A stretch of 64,000 nt of DNA from contig CM043949.1 of NCBI GenBank assembly GCA_014529385.2, positions 150,348,428 through 150,412,427 of the forward strand, in the 5' to 3' direction. The DNA comes from Adiantum capillus-veneris (taxonomy: Eukaryota; Streptophyta; Polypodiopsida; Polypodiales; Pteridaceae). Below, in pieces: positions 22,981 to 35,399 of the stretch (positions within the stretch are counted from its first letter, which is position 1; each line of letters starts with the position of its first letter). The notes beneath the pieces were generated by a model. The model was not told where the DNA came from. It ran no database searches and saw nothing but the letters and a program-made list of their open reading frames with translations. A program made the position numbers and the translations under genes.

Positions 22981-23616
22981 TTGCTAAAGGTCATAGTGCA
23001 CTATGGACAAAAGTCGTTCAATTTTTTCTGCATGACAAGTGTGCCAAGGAAGCGCAAAAGTCTTGTGAATGAAAAGTAATCGTGGTTTATTAAAAGCTAT
23101 TTTTGAAGTATTCCTACGGGTTTGATCCCACAATGTAAAGTCCTGATAAAGAACCCCTTGATGTAAGGATTTCATAAAGACTTATTTCACTAATTTGTTT
23201 TATTATCTTTTATGTTTATTAAATTTACATTTTCTTATGGAAAAAGCAATAATTTTTTTTCATATTTAATACTATTGCTTTTACTTTACTTCTTTCTTAT
23301 TTTATTTTATTGATGTGCAATGTGCATCTTTTATATTATTTTTTGCGCACACAAACAATATCACATAATTAACAAAAAAGAAGAATTCTATTAATCTCAA
23401 GACTTGAACCCACCACTCCTAAGCTATCACACATTTTCTATAACTACTATACTGACACTACTCAAATAACTATGGGAAATTCTCTTCATCATTAGCTTTC
23501 ATGTCTTCATTTTCCCTTGTTTTAAGTAAGGGATTTTGAATATATGCATGTGAAAGAGAGCTAAGCTCACGTGGTTACACTCAAAGTTTTTATCTTTAAC
23601 TACTAAGTCTCAACGT
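22981..23616. other. AT-rich spacer left of element 3
   Basis: No gene or repeat recognised. It ends CAACGT, which supplies the left target sequence of element 3 (ACGT). Confidence 0.4.
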
Positions 23617-24586
23617 TGTCAAGAAGTACGCAGTGTGACTAGAAAAGCATCGGGCCTCTGAATGTGAGGATTCATAGCAAATTCAGGCAAGGCATAGATG
23701 ATTTAAAGCCAAAAACACACTAAAAAAGAACAAAACTCCAGCCATGAAAGCTTCTCTTTGAAAAAGAACCAAGATCAACTCAAAACTCTTGTGTGTGTGA
23801 TGATTTGGTGTAGGCTCACTGCCATTTACAGAGTTACAGTGCTCTTTTGATCTGATAAAACCTCTACACAAACTCTTCAATTCTCCATCGTAGCCATTTC
23901 ATGGAAGTTTGAGAACTTTATTATTCATTCCCAAGTAGGTATTTGAAGAGGGGAAACCCTAATTGGTGGGCTCACAACCTTGAATACAAGGTGAGATTAG
24001 CATAGGACTGCACTAGCATACCTTAGGTGCAGGCTTTGTAACCCTTCATAGAGGACCTTTTAGTGCCTCATAGTCACGGAACCATGAGTGATGTGGCACT
24101 TTGAGCCATTTTTTACCATTTTTAGCCCAAAAATGCCCTTTTTCTCCCGTAAAAATCCCTAACAAGCTGGAAAAATCCCTAAAATTTAGAAAAAATACCA
24201 TTGGGCTTAAATTTCATCTTGAACCTCATTTTTCCACTTAGCAAGCACTCCGGATGCATCTCTTATGCCCACAAATGAAACCTGCTTATTTTGATCGAGA
24301 TTGCCCGCATTGAACTTTCTAGGCAAAACAAACGTGCCACTTCGATACACTTGACATTTGTACATTTGTAAATCAAAATAGGCATATTTTAATTTGATAA
24401 AATACGCGTCAATGCCACGTCCAAGTCCTCGCTGTCTCGGCAAGGTATATACAGAGCTGCAATCGTGGCATCTTTTTTCGCATGTATCACACTATGTACA
24501 TCATAGCATTTGGTCCCACACAACGAAAGCATTGAGAGTAAGGTAGATATTTTAGTTTCACATTATGCACGTGCCACGGCACGACA
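23617..24586 (-). repeat. 3' LTR of element 3
   Basis: 970 bp, plus-strand ends TGTCAAGAAG and CACGACA, directly followed by the purine tract. Homologous to the element 2 LTRs. Confidence 0.9.
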
Positions 24587-24602
24587 TCCACCCCCTCTAA
24601 AC
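24587..24602 (-). other. Polypurine tract of element 3
   Basis: The plus strand reads TCCACCCCCTCTAAAC, identical in element 2 and the intact element. It primes plus-strand synthesis next to the 3' LTR. Confidence 0.85.
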
Positions 24603-24644
24603 CTGCACATCCTCTGGCATGTGCCACAAATATCTTTTGCAGGT

Positions 24645-25475
24645 TCAATCTTCATTTAAGTCACCATACATATCAATTCCGTCATCACTTGCAGCGAAAT
24701 CTAGTGCATCATCATCTCTTACTTCATCTTCATCCATAACATGTTCATCAAAGCCTTCATTTTTATTTTCTTGTGAAACAAAGGGATCTGTATCGCCTCT
24801 TCTTTTGAACAATTTAATTATTTTCTCTGCAATGGGAATATTCATTTCTGTACCATCCAACTCATGTAAGGTACAAGTTGCATTTCCATGTACATGCTTA
24901 ACCACATAAGCGCCAAACCATCTCTTTGAAATATTTCTTATCATTGAATGTTGGTTATCAAGACTATTGTCATACACCAACACCCAATCACCTTCCTCAA
25001 TAGCTCTAGGTCTGAGCCTGTGCCTGTTATCAAATCTGTCCTTATTCCTTAACCTTGCATCTTTTAATCGTGCTACTGCAATCTCAACATCTTGAGGCCT
25101 TCTTGATAACTGTTGTATGCACAAATCAAGAAGGTCTTCCATACTCATTCCATCTTCCCAAGGCAATATATTCCATGTCGGAATTACATCCTCAATTAGC
25201 ATTATAGGTTTCTGACCATACATCAAGTCAAAAGACATATGACTAGTAACTGAGCTATGACTTGGATGATCAGCCCATAAAGCATAAGGCAACAACGTAG
25301 GCCACTCGCTCATTTCACAATTGCATGCCTTAGCCAAAGATTTAATGATAGGAAGATGTTCACGTTCTGATTTACCATTCCCTTTAGGATTGTATGCAGT
25401 AGTGAGAGCGAGTTTCATGCCCAATCTAGAGAAAAAAATCCCTTGCTTTGTCGGCATCCAACCCACCCCTGTCAA
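24645..25475 (-). pseudogene. Integrase core and C-terminus of element 3
   Basis: An open frame of 276 codons on the minus strand. It carries the last part of the catalytic core (GMKLALTTAYNPKGNGKSER with the catalytic Glu in KSER), the ALWADHPSHSSVTSHMSF block, a basic region and the GPY/F-like C-terminal module (KRWFGAYVVKHVHGNATCTL), then an acidic tail. The GPY/F motif is altered to GAY. The zinc-binding N-terminus and first catalytic Asp are deleted, so no integration activity is expected despite the long frame. Confidence 0.85.
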
Positions 25476-25481
25476 ACACGA

Positions 25482-26160
25482 TCACAAGTCATTTGATAGG
25501 CAAACACGATCACACTTGGCATGAGAGATACTATAGAACCTTGTGCCAACATCATCGCCCTCGATAACCATGTCTTCTTCATTTTCATACCTTGCTCTTG
25601 AAAGCATATCCGCCACTGGAATATCTTTACTTGCAATATCCTTAAATTCTAGATTCAATGACTTTATGTAGGCAATCCATCTCAACATAGCAATGTCGGG
25701 AGTTGAGCAGCTTGTGATCATTCCAAGAAGGGGTAGACAATCAGTCTCTCCACAACTACATTTGCTGCAATCAATTACTTTTTGTCACATTTCAATGCTA
25801 TGACTGCTCCCCATAACTCTCTTTTTACCTATGGATAGTTGCGTTGACCAGTATTGAGAACTTTTGCGCCAATCTCACCACATATTGCTTGCCATCACCA
25901 TCATCTTGTCCAATCGGCCATCCAATTCTTGTGGGGCTAGTATCCACTGTCACAATTACATATTTTCCACATTCATAGTTTTCTTTCCTCAAAGTGGAGG
26001 CATAAGAAGCAACTTCTTTAATTTTCTCATGGCATGGGTATGCATTTCTTCCCATTGAAACTTTTGGTTCTTTCTCAAAAGTTGATACAAAGGCTTTGCT
26101 ACATGTGCATAATGTGGAATCCACATAGAATAATACACGCATGCACCCAAGAACCTTCAA
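25482..26160 (-). pseudogene. RNase H of element 3 (broken)
   Basis: Minus-strand fragments 25825-26160 (VIVTVDTSPTRIGWPIGQDD, first catalytic Asp) and 25482-25721 (ITSCSTPDIAMLRWIAYIKS and FKDIASKDIPVADMLSR). A frameshift near 25760-25830 separates them. The end runs into the integrase deletion junction. Confidence 0.8.
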
Positions 26161-27007
26161 AGGTCAGTGACATTTATACATTTCTCTTTCCTTCTTTGAA
26201 TTACACCAACCTTTGCAAGAGAAGGCCTTCTACCATATGGCCCACACATATGTCCTACAATAAGAACTTCATTTACACCAAACACTGAATTTTGGCCAGA
26301 CAAGCTAAGGTTCACTTCTTCCAACCTTGACAAGATCTTATCACAATCATTGATATGGTTTGCCACATACTTTAAACACCCCCTCGAGTCCAGAGCCACA
26401 TCTATATCAACTACATCACATCCTTTGATTGGCACATCATCAAGAAAAGGCATTGTAGTTTGAGGTATGAAGTCACGTAGGACTTTGTTTATATTATTCT
26501 TCATATGTGCAACTGAATTAGTTGCTCCCTGAGGTAAGGTGCACATCATTATCAGTCCCAAATGTGCCCTTGTGGTAGTCAGGTCCCTCCTTTCCATTGC
26601 TAGTTGGAGCTGATCATACCCTAAGTATAAATCTCCCATAGAAAATATTGCCCTTCCTGCAAATTCCTCTGCAAATTCATCAATAGTTGGCCCTATACCC
26701 ACATTTTTTATTGTCACCTTATTTAACGGTTGCATATCCGGAATAAAGCATAAAGGACCAATTTTCTTCGGAATTGTGAACCAGCTATTTGAATATGGAG
26801 CACAAGAAGGCGCCAAAATACCCATCTTGATCTTTTCATTAAGCAACTCAATGACTTTTGGCAAATGGGCCTTTGGAACCGGATAGGCCTCAAGTTCCAA
26901 GGTACATGAGGGATAGTGAAGATCACCATACGAGCAAAAATGGATGGATCAACAAATCCTATCGCATGTGCCTCGAATGAAAAATCCTTTCCATGTTTAG
27001 CAAGCAT
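26157..27007 (-). pseudogene. Reverse transcriptase of element 3
   Basis: An open frame of 247 codons (26157-26900) covers fingers, palm and thumb. It runs through KAHLPKVIELLNEKIKMGIL, the fingers block TIDEFAEEFAGRAIFSMGDL, LPQGATNSVAHMKN, then MPFLDDVPIKGCD, where the catalytic pair is LDD. The upstream frame (26723-27007) supplies PSIFARMVIFTIPHVPW and overlaps by a frameshift. This is the uninterrupted counterpart that shows where the TTAA element entered element 2. One catalytic-region residue differs (F-L-D-D versus F-I-D-D in the intact copy). Confidence 0.85.
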
Positions 27008-27159
27008 ACTCTTTCAACATCTATCAAACTTTTCTTGCAATCTATCTTTAACTCCTTGCCTTCAAAGCATCATGTGTAAACTTATGTCCAATCTTGCTCG
27101 GCACACAAAGACTAGGTTGCAAAGTATCTTGATCCATCTTATCTGTACAATCTTTTGGT

Positions 27160-28000
27160 AGAGGTAATGCCACTGGCTTCACTTTCTTTGCCACAGACTT
27201 TCTTTGAAATCCTCAATGACTTTATACATTTCTATTGAGCAAACTTTCACAACTTCACTTACCATATGCAAATTGCAATCCACTAAAGACTCCAAGTATT
27301 GCATAGTATCCACAAATGAACACTCATAAAACACTTCTGTAATGCATTCATCATTTTCTAGCAAACCATTCATCTTCAAACCTCTTTGTACACTATTTAC
27401 ATGTTATCATTCACCCGACTTTAAGTCCTCACACTTTGTAAAATCGATAGATCTGTAATCTGTTAATCCTACAAAACCTTTCGAAAATGTTTTCTTTGCA
27501 TATACATCATGCAAGAACTTTTCTCTTCTTGCACCACTGCAATCCCACTGTACAATGGTACATGGCCAAAATCCCTCATATCCCTGTAGGCCTTGAAGTC
27601 TTTGTTTGTCTTTGGCAAGGATTGATCTCTAAGACTTTCACGGTTCCTTTCATTGTCCACACAAACAGTAAGAAATTGTAATGCACGCTTCCCATCCCTA
27701 CTCCTTATCCTAGCATAAGCCTACCCATCGTCCATTACCTTGGTTTCCATGCGAGTAGCAAAGATATATGGTTGTGCAAGGATAAGAGGGTATGTAGAGA
27801 TCTCCTGCATAAGAAATTTTGGTCATCTTTCACATCCCTTATAGTCACCTTTACATTTGTACAAGCTCCATACAGCTCCCCTGATGAGTTTTTTGTTGCA
27901 TACATCATCCATCCATGATTTATATCAACTGGCCATTTTCCTTTTTGATAAAGACTCTTTGACATACAATTAATTTTTGACCCATAATCTATCAACGCAA
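27160..28000 (-). pseudogene. Protease and protease-RT junction of element 3
   Basis: The minus-strand fragment 27735-27995 carries the segment after the protease active site (NCMSKSLYQKGKWPVDINHGWM). 27469-27660 carries the end ...MRDFGHVPL, where the usual stop is TAC (Tyr), so the gag-protease frame reads on. The linker before RT is at 27179-27379. The slippery heptamer is changed to GGATTTT in this copy. Confidence 0.7.
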
Positions 28001-28199
28001 TATCATGGGTCTCCCACTTTTACCACAGTCTTAGTAGTTGCTCTTGCCCAATGACTCTTCAAGTAGTAAATCTTGTGAGTGGTTGCAACTTCGTCTTCAT
28101 CATCCAAGAAGCAAATGTGTTTTACTCCTCCCCTAGACGTGTAGCATCCAACAATACTTTGATCACCTTGTTCACCATAGACATGTACTCTCTATGCAT

Positions 28200-29200
28200 T
28201 TAAACTCTCTTCTTCACCATGTACATGGATAGATTTTGTAAGAGAGTGTGCTTTCACAATCCCTCCTTGCATGGTTAGTACTACCACACCATATGCATAT
28301 GTTTAAAAAGCCTTTTGTGCTTTAAGGTAGTTGCTCTATAGGTTGACTCATGGTTGCCCCTTCTCTTCTAGCCTTGTAAGCTTTAACTTTATCTCTTGCA
28401 TTCCTTTAACAATATCATCCAAGAATGGACTTGTCACTCTTTGGAACCACAATAACACGCTTTATAGGACTTTCGAGAACACTTGGGACTTGAGTAGGGT
28501 TGACAATCATCTTTTCTCTTCGTTGTTGTCTCTTAGTAACCAGTGAAATTGCGTCTTCAACTTCATTCCAATTAGTCTTTAAGCCTTGTTCGGCATCCTT
28601 ATCCTCAAGTAGTAACTCTAGCTTCTCTTGAATCTCTTTACCTGCTCCCTACAAAAAGAGCTCTCTCTTCTCTAAGTTTAGCATAGCCTTTTCAGTCGTT
28701 GACAATTGATCATATCAATGTTCAAATTCCCCTAGCAGTCCGGTAGGCCAAAGCCCCTCTTTTGGCCGAACTACCCACTCTAAAAAAGTCCTCTTTGATA
28801 CCCTTTCGAAATCCTCCATGAAATACTCTTCCTTCAAGGCTAATTTGAATGCTTCCCAAGTTGCCCCATGCTCATTTCTAATTCCCCATACATGCTTTCT
28901 GATCTCTCGGGGACCACAGTAAGTTCAGAACCTTGCACCGTCTCTGTTTCGGGCACTCGATGAGTCTCCATCTCCTTTACATATCCACAAAGATAATTTG
29001 TGACATCTTTACCTTTAAATTGGTCCATTTTATTCACCACAAATTGAAGCGCTTTGGTTGAGGAAAGCTCCCTCCTTTCTGCAGCTTGTTGCTGTTGCAT
29101 AAACACTGCAAAGTCTTGTAACATTTGCATTGTGACTGGATCAAACCAAACCCCTGTTTCTCTCGTTGCTCCATAGATTTAAATCTTTGTTTTGAGACCT
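28200..29200 (-). pseudogene. Gag relic of element 3
   Basis: Minus-strand sequence matches the Gag of the intact element. The N-terminal frame 28840-29130 has MQMLQDFAVFMQQQQAAERR and ALQFVVNKMDQFKGKDVTNY. Downstream parts, broken by frameshifts, continue to the spacer near 28200. The zinc knuckle near 28300 is not readable in one frame. Confidence 0.7.
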
Positions 29201-29234
29201 TCAATGAAGCTTTTGAACCCTCACCCTAGCCTAC

Positions 29235-29252
29235 TTCGCGTCGGGTTCACAA
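29235..29252 (-). other. Primer binding site of element 3, tRNA-Trp type
   Basis: The plus strand reads TTCGCGTCGGGTTCACAA, one base different from the intact element's site (TTCGCGTCGGGTTCACCA). It is close to the 3' end of plant tRNA-Trp. Confidence 0.75.
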
Positions 29253-29258
29253 AAAATG

Positions 29259-30192
29259 TGTCAAGAAGTACGCAGTAAAAAGGAACAAAACACCAGCCAT
29301 GAAAGCTTCTCTTTGAAAAAGAACCAAGATCAACTCAAAAATCTTGTGTGTGTGATGATTTGGTGTAGCCTTACTGCCAATTGCACAGTTGTAGTGCTCT
29401 TTCGCCCTAATAAAACCCCTACACAAACGCTTCAATTCTCCATCGTAGCCATTTCATGGAAGCTTCAAAAATTTATTATTTATTCCCAAGTATGTATTTG
29501 AAGAGGGGAAACCCTAATTGGTGGCCTCACAACCTCGAATACAGGTAGGGTTGGTCAAACAACACGGGACTGCACTAGCATACCGTAGGTGCACGCTTTG
29601 TATCCCTTCATGGAGGAGCTTATAGTGATGATATTGCTCTTTTTGAATATTACCTCACTCCTCATAGTCACGGTACCATGAGTGATGTGGAATTTTGAGC
29701 CATTCTTGGTCAATTTTGGGTCATTTTTTACCATTTTTAGCCCAAAAATGGCACTTTTTGCTCGTAAAAAGCCCAAACGAACTAGGAAAATTCTCGAAAA
29801 TTGTGGAAAAATACATTGGGATTAAATTTCATCTTGAAACTCATTTTTCCACTTAGCAATCACTCTTGATGCATCTCTTACGCTCGCGCATGAAACCTGC
29901 TATTTTTGGTCGAGATCGCCCGCATTGAACTTTCTGGACCAAACAAGCATGCCACTTCGATACACTTGAAATTTGTACGTTTCTAAAGAAAAAAAGTAAT
30001 ATTTTAATGTGATAAAACACGCCTCAATTCCACGTCCAGGTCATTGTCATCTCCGCAAGGTATATATATACAGAGCTGCAACCGTCGCATATATTTTCGC
30101 ATGTACCATATGTACTTGGTCCCACACAGCAAAAGCATTGAGAGTGAGGTAGATATTTTAATTTCACATTATGCACAAGCCATGGCATGAAA
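29259..30192 (-). repeat. 5' LTR of element 3
   Basis: 934 bp, starts TGTCAAGAAGTACGCAG. It lacks a short stretch (after CGCAG) present in the other copies and ends ...GGCATGAAA. Followed by ACATGATAAAGCACCC, the same flank as element 2. Confidence 0.85.
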
Positions 30193-31900
30193 ACATGATA
30201 AAGCACCCTGCAATTCCTTGCAAACTCTTACAGCCAGAGGCCAAGTTGCACTTTCCTAGCTCAAGAACACCCACTTTTCAATATTCTTTTGGTGCACTCA
30301 ACATGAAATAAGCCAGCGTGAGAGTTTGCAAAGGCATTTCAAGGCTTCAACCATGGAGTACCAACAATTCTATCAAGGTATGCAATTTGATGTTGGATCA
30401 ATGAAAATATTTCAAGCTTTTTCTATGTCCATGCAATAGCAACAAGCTGTAAAAAGGAGCGAAATCTGAACCACAGAGGCATTTCACTCGATTGTTGACA
30501 AGATTGATTATCTTGATGGAAAAAATATCACGAAGTATCTCCATCAGTATGACAAGAAAACGGAGTTAAACAAGGTGCTAGGAATTGAGATGAAGAGAAG
30601 TTCTAAGCTTCTTGTTGTGTTGGAGATTCGAGATCATGTGAAAACTATAACGGGCTGAGCATGTTGAAGATCGAGAATCTTTCAAAATTTCTTTACAGGA
30701 TGAATACTTCAAAGAGGATTATGAGAGGGTACAGAAAGGAAATTCCTAGAGTGTGTCGTAAAACCAAAAGAAGGGACTTCCGTCACTGAATTATTAAGGG
30801 ATCTTCAGCATCGCTACGCCGAATTATCAGCAACAAAAAGACATTACTTGGATAGAGAAAAGACAAAACTATTCTTAGTAAGATATAGGACCAAAGGTTT
30901 AAGAGCTACTCTTAGAGGACAAGAGCACAAAGCAAGGATTGAAGAAAGAATGGAAATAAGTCAAAGATGCACTTTCACTACTTGCCAAGAGACAATGCCG
31001 ATGAGACAAAATGGTGGTGTCTAATGTCACTTCTCTTTATATCACACCAAAAAGGCTTCAAAGCTAGTTAATTCAACTCTAAATGTGGAAGAATCCACAC
31101 TAGATGAGCTGGTAATGGGCATGTGAGAGATAAAATTGAAACTTGCAAGGCTAGAGGAAAAGGCCTACCAGAGCAACCATCATGGCAAAGAGCACCAAAC
31201 AAGAAAGATTTTGTAAATAGGTGCATAGGGTGGGATAGCAAGGATCATACCAAGAGAGATTGTGATAGCTTTAAGGATGCTTTGATCAAAGAACTTTTGT
31301 TTTTCAAGGATGGAAAGATTCATCTCATAGAGCATGATTACTTTTGAGGACCAACTTTCAAAAATGTGGAACGCGGAAGTTAGTTGAAGACATGGTCACA
31401 AGCCAGGCTAAGCCAGTAGCCTACAACATGAAGATTGAAGTAAGAATCTAAGCAATGATGAGCATGTACAAGATGAGTTATGACCATATTCTCTAGAGTC
31501 TACAATAATAAAAAGGTAACTACATATATACTGCAAAAATCTAGAAATTGTATTTGTGAAACAACAAGGTGGAATGATCCGATGGATGCTTTGTCAGTTC
31601 ATGCATATATTGAAAAATTCCAAAATTGTGAAGCTATCATAAAAGAAATGCGCAAACACAAAAATGGAGATAAAGGAACGTCAAAACGGAATACCCAAAT
31701 TTGAGGAAATAGAGATACTATTTTTTCAAGGGAAGTTACATTGCAGCAGGTTCCACCATCGAAAATACCCATGGAGGATACACTTAGGATACATCAACCG
31801 AAAGAATTTAGAAAAAGAGCAAAGAATAGATTCTTGCATATAAGAACCAATTAGGTATAGAGGCTACTACAAATGTGAAGAAGGTATTGAAAGAAATAAC
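30193..31900 (+). pseudogene. Plus-strand gag relic, unit 2 copy
   Basis: Plus-strand relic of a Gag start and body. A likely initiator ATG at about 30352 opens MEYQQFYQGMQFDVGSMK. Later pieces read SVTELLRDLQHRYAELSATK near 30790 and a knuckle-like region near 31210-31270 (CIGWDSKDHTKRDCDSF, with the first Cys pair lost to Trp). The same sequence stands at 18344-20000. No protease or RT follows. Its closest relative in the window is the inverted gag of relic 1. Confidence 0.65.
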
Positions 31901-32467
31901 TTCCGTGCAGCTTTCATGGGGCTGTTTTGCGGCCTCTTGTAAGCATCGCTTCATGTATTGTAAGCTTGTGCCTTAAATAACAAGGGGGCTACTACTACTT
32001 CCTACTAGTAGTGTACATTCTTAGTTGCAAGCTTCCTTGCTCTGTATGAACATTACGTTTTAAGTGAAAGAGACTCTTAGCAAGGTATTATATTCTACTG
32101 CAGTCAAGCGGGTTGAGCTTTCTCTGAATAAAAATGACGAGGAAGAAAGCTCATGGTAAGTACTAAGTAGTAAGGTCTAACCCATCATGAATCCAAACTT
32201 TAAGAGGAACGATCCCTTAGAGCTTGTGCTGCTTTCATTAATCGAAATCTTCACCAGATCCTTCTCCTTGCTCACATGTTCGTCCAGAATCGAACTTTCA
32301 CACATAGCCTGTGGCTTTGACACACTACACTAAGCCACTTATTCATGACAAATTTGTTGACTCAGGCGCCACCTCTGCAACATAGAAAAAATGATCACCT
32401 GTCAATGCTGCTTTCCCCCCTCGATCCATCAACACAGAATGTGCTACCCCTCGATGTTGGTTGACAT
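31901..32467. other. Non-coding sequence downstream of the gag relic, unit 2
   Basis: Counterpart of 20001-20570, with the same AACAAGGGGGC purine run. No gene recognised. Confidence 0.4.
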
Positions 32468-32952
32468 GCTCCACCCTCGAACACGTGTAATGCTCTCGTG
32501 ATGCATGCCTGGCTCACCATGCGCCATGTGCCCACAGCTCTCTGTTTTCTTCTTGGCATGCCCAAAGGGCTAAGGCCATAGTAATGAGTTCCCTTTTTCT
32601 TAGTGAGAAAGGAGAGTTTGTTTTAAAAAAATGTAGACTTTCTTGATTGGTTGGTTGCCAGACACCCATTAGATTTGAATTGTAGATAAGTTAGTGGACA
32701 CTCATTGTTCTAGAAGCTTGTCATGAAAATAATGAAACATTGTGCTTTGGACCTAAAAATAGCAAAAAGAGTTTTAAAGTTTTCATAGACAAAAATAAAT
32801 TTTAGTTCGTAGACCAAGATAGGGAAGATCCTTTGATGAGGTCGCTTCATCAAATAAGTATTACATAAATAATAAAAAGACAAGCCAACCCAATAAAGAT
32901 AGTTGAGGCTAGATGCCCCAGGCCCAAGGAGTTCAAACTTCACATGCAAGCT

Positions 32953-33014
<62 letters not shown>

Positions 33015-33790
33015 TGCACGAGATCAGGATTGAGTCCCAGTGGTGCTATGCTATCAGTGTTTAGCGTTCCTTAGATCAATAAGTTTTCACCTGCATGTCT
33101 AACTGGACACTTGCATAGCTCCGCTTTCTTGCCATGGCTATGAACGCAAGAGGCACTAATGGGAAAAGATGGGCACTTTCATAGCTCCACCTACTCGCCA
33201 TACCTGTATGAACATCATCCGGCCATAGCCCGCTTGAAAAACTCATGCACCTAGTGGACACAGACGGCAACACAACTTGGATTAGCTTTAAAGAGTGCTT
33301 CACCCTCTTCTGCCTCTCCATGCCCTTGAGAAAACGCAATTCTTGCAAGCTATGGGCTTCCTTGATGCAACAAGAGCTTTATCAATGATGTCCCACCATA
33401 CATGGCCAATGCTAAGCTGGCCAGCCCTTCCCTTCCACCTAGCTTGTGACATGCGGGGACCAGTAGTCCATGCAACAACTTAAAAAGGCACTATTCCACT
33501 AGTCACCTCACCAATGCGGTCTATTGTGCTTCGAAAGCCACAGTCTTTTTGCCTCGACCAGGGCCCCCAACCCCTCGGTGCTCCTACTAAAGCAACATCC
33601 GTGCCTACCCCTAACATGAAAGACCAAAGGGTAGATTAGCATGGGGTTCTCCTCCCAACCTCCCTACTTATAGCCCTTGGCCCTTGCAAATAGGTCCACT
33701 TAACTCATGCCTAGCCCTCGGCTCCTAGCTGTACTGAGCCATTTAGTCGTAGGCCCTTGGCCTGCTGCCGGGTCCTACCATTGGCTGACA
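32468..33790 (-). repeat. Minus-strand LTR fragment, unit 2
   Basis: Counterpart of 20571-21688. The purine tract (33791-33810; minus strand CTTCTCTAAGGGAGGAGTAA) precedes the TGTCAGCC start. About 215 bp at 32538-32752 are present here but absent from unit 1. Contains the (AG)n tract. Confidence 0.5.
32955..33012. repeat. (AG)n microsatellite, unit 2
   Basis: About 29 GA/AG repeats, longer than its paralogue at 20855-20897. Confidence 0.95.
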
Positions 33791-35030
33791 TTACTCCTCC
33801 CTTAGAGAAGCATTTTCGTCCTCGAAAACACAAGTGATGATATCTTCATAAGAACACTAATGTTTTCCACCGTGTCATCCCTCATCGATCCAATCGTTCG
33901 TTAGAGCGGAACCCGGTTCATTAGAAGGTTCAATGAAATCAATAATAGCATCTTGATTTTCCACATCGTCCTCCCTGTGCAACCGCCTTGGTGAGACGAC
34001 CGATAACCAACATAACGTGAAGAATCCATGTAGAACACACTTGACAATGCTAAACGAGTTATCACAACTAAGAGGTTTCTAAATACAAACCCAGGTTTTG
34101 GACTTTTCGAAGATACTCGAATGTGCAATAAAACCCTTGCTCAACTTTCCATGAAAGTAATATGCTGACATATTCATCAACGGTGGCAACCAATTCCTTG
34201 ACTTGCTGTTGTATCTTGCGAGTAGCCAACCTCATCAAAACTGATGATGAAGGTTGAGAACTAGAGAATAACAGCTGGAGACTAAAACTAGTCGCAACAT
34301 GCCTTTCATCATATAAAGCAAACTCCAAACCAAAAAGGTAACCCATCTAGTTGTGTTGCTTTGTGCATAAGAGTGAAGTTATTTCCCCAATCAATTAAAT
34401 ATAGTCTTTCATGACTAACGATAACCTACAACTAACCAAGTGAGGTTGCAGTCAGATACTTGATGTGAATTTGAGCGAAGTAAACTCATACAGTTTAGAT
34501 CATCCAATCCCAGACACCCATACTAAACCATTATCGTATATGGCCGGGTGTGAACTCATACTAAATCCACTAGAGATGTTGCACTTGAAGTGCAAACACT
34601 TGTAGAAACAATAAAGTCCATGAATTTTCATGCCGCTCTAAACAAACTTGTGTTAAAAACTAGGGCCCATAACACCTAGAATGCATGCATTTAACACAAA
34701 CAAATTTAAACTGTAATTTGATGATGAGACTTTCCATGGTACCGACGTGAAAGCTGTGAAATATAAGTTGGCCCATAATAGAATGTGAGACGCAGTCACC
34801 CCTAGGTACCAACCGTGAGACCATCTGGTTAACACATCATACTTGTATATACATAAAAACAACCATCTGTTACTTGGTTGTTTCATAGCACTTGTAATCT
34901 CAACAAGTCTATACGTAGTACCCAACAATTTCTGGCCACTGAAATTGTTCCTGATACTGTGTGATCCAAATGATCTAACAAATGGATGCAACCAACACCT
35001 AGGGAAGTCGTCATGACACATCATTAGAAA
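33791..35030. other. Tail of unit 2
   Basis: Counterpart of 21689-22980. It begins with the gypsy pol-end sequence on the minus strand, then unassigned sequence with short frames only. Confidence 0.4.
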
Positions 35031-35399
35031 TTAGGCACCAGTGTCAGTCCCAGAGACTCATATTCTCCACATGTGGAATATGTCTCAAATGAGAATGTCG
35101 GGAAAAGTGACATCCATCAAGTACGAGATGTACTTGTGTGTGGAGCTAAATGTATACACTCTGCGACGTGAGTGAGAAGGACCCTCATAGACTTGGTCCA
35201 CACTGGCTAAACCAAACTCCATGATTTCCTAGACCATGTTGTATCCCATGTGACAACATGTGCCAGACAGAACCCTACCATGTAGTTTTGTAACTGTTTC
35301 AACAAAAATCAAACTTATCATGGTATCCTGATTAATACTGAAGAGAGAAATTGCCAACACTTTCTCAAAAGATTATGCTCTTACATGACCTTGTCACGT
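35031..35399. other. Unassigned spacer
   Basis: No coding frame or repeat recognised. It lies between the end of the duplication and the inverted element A fragment. Confidence 0.4.

Larger units (their letters stand above)
23617..30192 (-). mobile_element. Ty3/gypsy retrotransposon, element 3 (unit 2 of the duplication)
   Basis: Minus-strand element with both LTRs (23617-24586 and 29259-30192), purine tract (24587-24602) and a primer site (29235-29252) matching tRNA-Trp. Internal parts are in the order integrase, RNase H, RT, protease and gag. An internal deletion near 25476-25490 removes the N-terminal half of integrase: the RNase H tail is joined straight to the catalytic core. Flanks ACGT (left) and ACAT (right) are a decayed 4-bp target duplication. 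Confidence 0.9.
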
